A stretch of 64,000 nucleotides of DNA, from contig WGMG01000006.1 in the NCBI GenBank assembly GCA_016125185.1, forward strand, positions 1,922,001 to 1,986,000, written 5' to 3'. The stretch comes from Armatimonadota bacterium. Its GTDB lineage: Bacteria; Armatimonadota; Fimbriimonadia; Fimbriimonadales; Fimbriimonadaceae. The position numbers were made by a program, and so were the translations under genes. A model generated the notes under the pieces. That model was given only the letters and a program-made list of their open reading frames with translations, ran no database searches and was not told where the DNA came from. Shown piece after piece: positions 62,952 to 64,000 of the stretch (position 1 is the first letter of the stretch; every line of letters starts with the position of its first letter).

Positions 62952-64000
62952 TCCAAACTCCTGAGGCCGATGAGGCCCGCGATGAGAAACAGCACGTTGG
63001 GGAGCCAGGCCGCCACCGCCGGATTGACCGACGGATTCTTGCCGATGATCTGCGTCGAAATGACCCAGGCGTTAAAGTACAAGAGCACGATCACCATGCT
63101 CACCAGCACGCCGATGAATCCGCCTTGCTTGGCAAATCGGATCGAAAAAATCGGTGAGACCAGCGCGAAGATGAAGCACATCGCCGGAGTGCTGAACTTG
63201 ATGTGGTACTCGATCTCCAGGTTCCGCGTGTACTGCTGGAGCTTCTTGAGGTCCTGGATCTTCTGGCGCAGTTCGGAGATCCCCATCTCCTTGGGTCCGG
63301 GTGCCATGATCAGGTCGCGCACCGCCACCTTTTGGTTGATGCGGAAGACCTTGGAGACCAGCATGTCGAGGGCGTTGGTCTTGGAGTGGAACCGGTAGGT
63401 GCGGGCGTCGTTGAAGGTCCATAGGCCCTGCCGATAAGAACCCTCGGGCGCGATGATCGCGGTCATCTCGCCCGGCTCGGGCCGCTCGATCAGCATGATG
63501 TCCTTCAGCTTCAGGCCGTCGTTGTCGCCCTTTTCTTTGGTCACCGAGCCGATGTTGGCCGTGTACGTTTGGAGCTTCAGCTGAACGTTCGTAATGAAGT
63601 CGCCGACGCTGGCGAGAATATTGACGTTGGTTTGAAGCTCGTAGCTCGCCCGCGAAGCGCGCGGCGTGACCTTGTCCACCACCAAGTAGTCCCCGACCCC
63701 GACCAGCAGGCCAAACAGCGCCACGGGCACGAGGACGCGCATAACTCGCACACCCGCACTTCGAATCGCGGTCAGTTCGGACTCGCGAGCGATGCGCGAA
63801 AGGGCCAACGAGGCCGCCAAAGAGACCGCGATCGGCAGCGTCTGGCTGAGGAAGCCCGGAGTTTCGAGAAAGATGATCTTGATGATCGCCATCGGCGGCA
63901 CATGGCGAGTGAGGTCGTTTTTGCCCAGCGCCATGTAGTAGTTGGCCTGGAACATGACCACGACGATGAGGACGCCCATCAAAAATGGGGGAAGCATTTC
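62948..64000 (-). CDS. LptF/LptG family permease, 5' end off the window
   Basis: The partial gene has 350 codons in the window, running past its edge. The first visible residues EMLPPFLMGVLIVVVMFQ correspond to the usual E-LLPPFLFG... start region, so about 10 residues are missing. Three or more spans are seen at the start and end, with a periplasmic beta-jellyroll in between (LKDIMLIERPEPGEMTAIIAPEGSYRQGLWTFNDARTYRF). YHIKFSTPAMCFIFALVSPIFSIRFAKQGGFIGVLVSM is typical. It moves LPS from the inner membrane to the LptA/D bridge, driven by LptB. Confidence 0.88.
   Translation of the reverse strand, partial: EMLPPFLMGVLIVVVMFQANYYMALGKNDLTRHVPPMAIIKIIFLETPGFLSQTLPIAVSLAASLALSRIARESELTAIRSAGVRVMRVLVPVALFGLLVGVGDYLVVDKVTPRASRASYELQTNVNILASVGDFITNVQLKLQTYTANIGSVTKEKGDNDGLKLKDIMLIERPEPGEMTAIIAPEGSYRQGLWTFNDARTYRFHSKTNALDMLVSKVFRINQKVAVRDLIMAPGPKEMGISELRQKIQDLKKLQQYTRNLEIEYHIKFSTPAMCFIFALVSPIFSIRFAKQGGFIGVLVSMVIVLLYFNAWVISTQIIGKNPSVNPAVAAWLPNVLFLIAGLIGLRSLE

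Overview
The window is about 64 kb of moderately GC-rich DNA, densely coded on both strands, from a diderm bacterium. Evidence for an outer membrane includes an LptD-type barrel beside an LptF/G-type permease (60684-64000), an RfaE1-type heptose kinase homologue and several secreted or outer-membrane proteins. PEP-CTERM proteins with short Arg-rich tails, pseudopilin-like proteins (one with an H-X9-DG motif), futalosine-pathway menaquinone synthesis (MqnA) and a kinase with an unusual ATP loop together suggest Armatimonadota, perhaps Fimbriimonadia. That placement is inferred from gene content, not from a marker-gene comparison. I saw no rRNA, tRNA, transposase, phage gene or CRISPR array.

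Layout. 1-7 kb: succinate dehydrogenase cytochrome b, enolase, then a leftward run (glycosyltransferase, NrnA-like phosphoesterase, TruB, DUF2752). 7-16 kb: a Ser/Thr kinase, sialate O-acetylesterase, a DUF5916-like protein, a DUF433-like protein, Lgt and an RfaE1-type kinase, followed by a 400 bp stretch of palindromes. 16-22 kb: a PEP-CTERM protein, a GH43 glycosidase, an ECF sigma/anti-sigma pair, a methyltransferase plus DUF3052 pair, lipoproteins, a pseudopilin and a Cys-rich copper-storage-like protein. 22-31 kb: Tgt (lacking its usual zinc cysteines), small unknown genes, an alpha/beta hydrolase, a 540 bp array of structured repeats, GT2, cysteine desulfurase and three PEP-CTERM genes. 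31-34 kb: a cobalamin riboswitch followed by three secreted-protein genes (pseudopilin, DUF4465 PEP-CTERM, second PEP-CTERM). 34-45 kb: aspartase/fumarase family enzyme, sulfatase, Tag glycosylase, MqnA, several unknown secreted proteins and an NAD-type isocitrate dehydrogenase. 45-55 kb: DPM-like glycosyltransferase with a polytopic partner, a secreted 20-residue-repeat protein, ammonium transporter, and a group of small stress or repair-like genes (YCII, winged helix, tandem MmcQ/YjbR). 55-64 kb: AraC/GyrI regulator, ACT protein plus aspartokinase, polytopic glycosyltransferase-like protein, ABC-2 permease, LptD and LptF/G.

The most interesting system is the B12-riboswitch operon at 31350-33891. 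It carries surface-protein genes only, with no BtuB, BtuFCD or cobalamin biosynthesis gene, and may be a corrinoid-capture module anchored through PEP-CTERM sorting. The second is the repeat array at 25890-26429: its cores are 69 bp, two are identical, and the third carries a compensatory base-pair change, as expected for a structured RNA or palindromic element. Start sites were chosen from Shine-Dalgarno spacing, coupling overlaps and family length; uncertain ones are noted.
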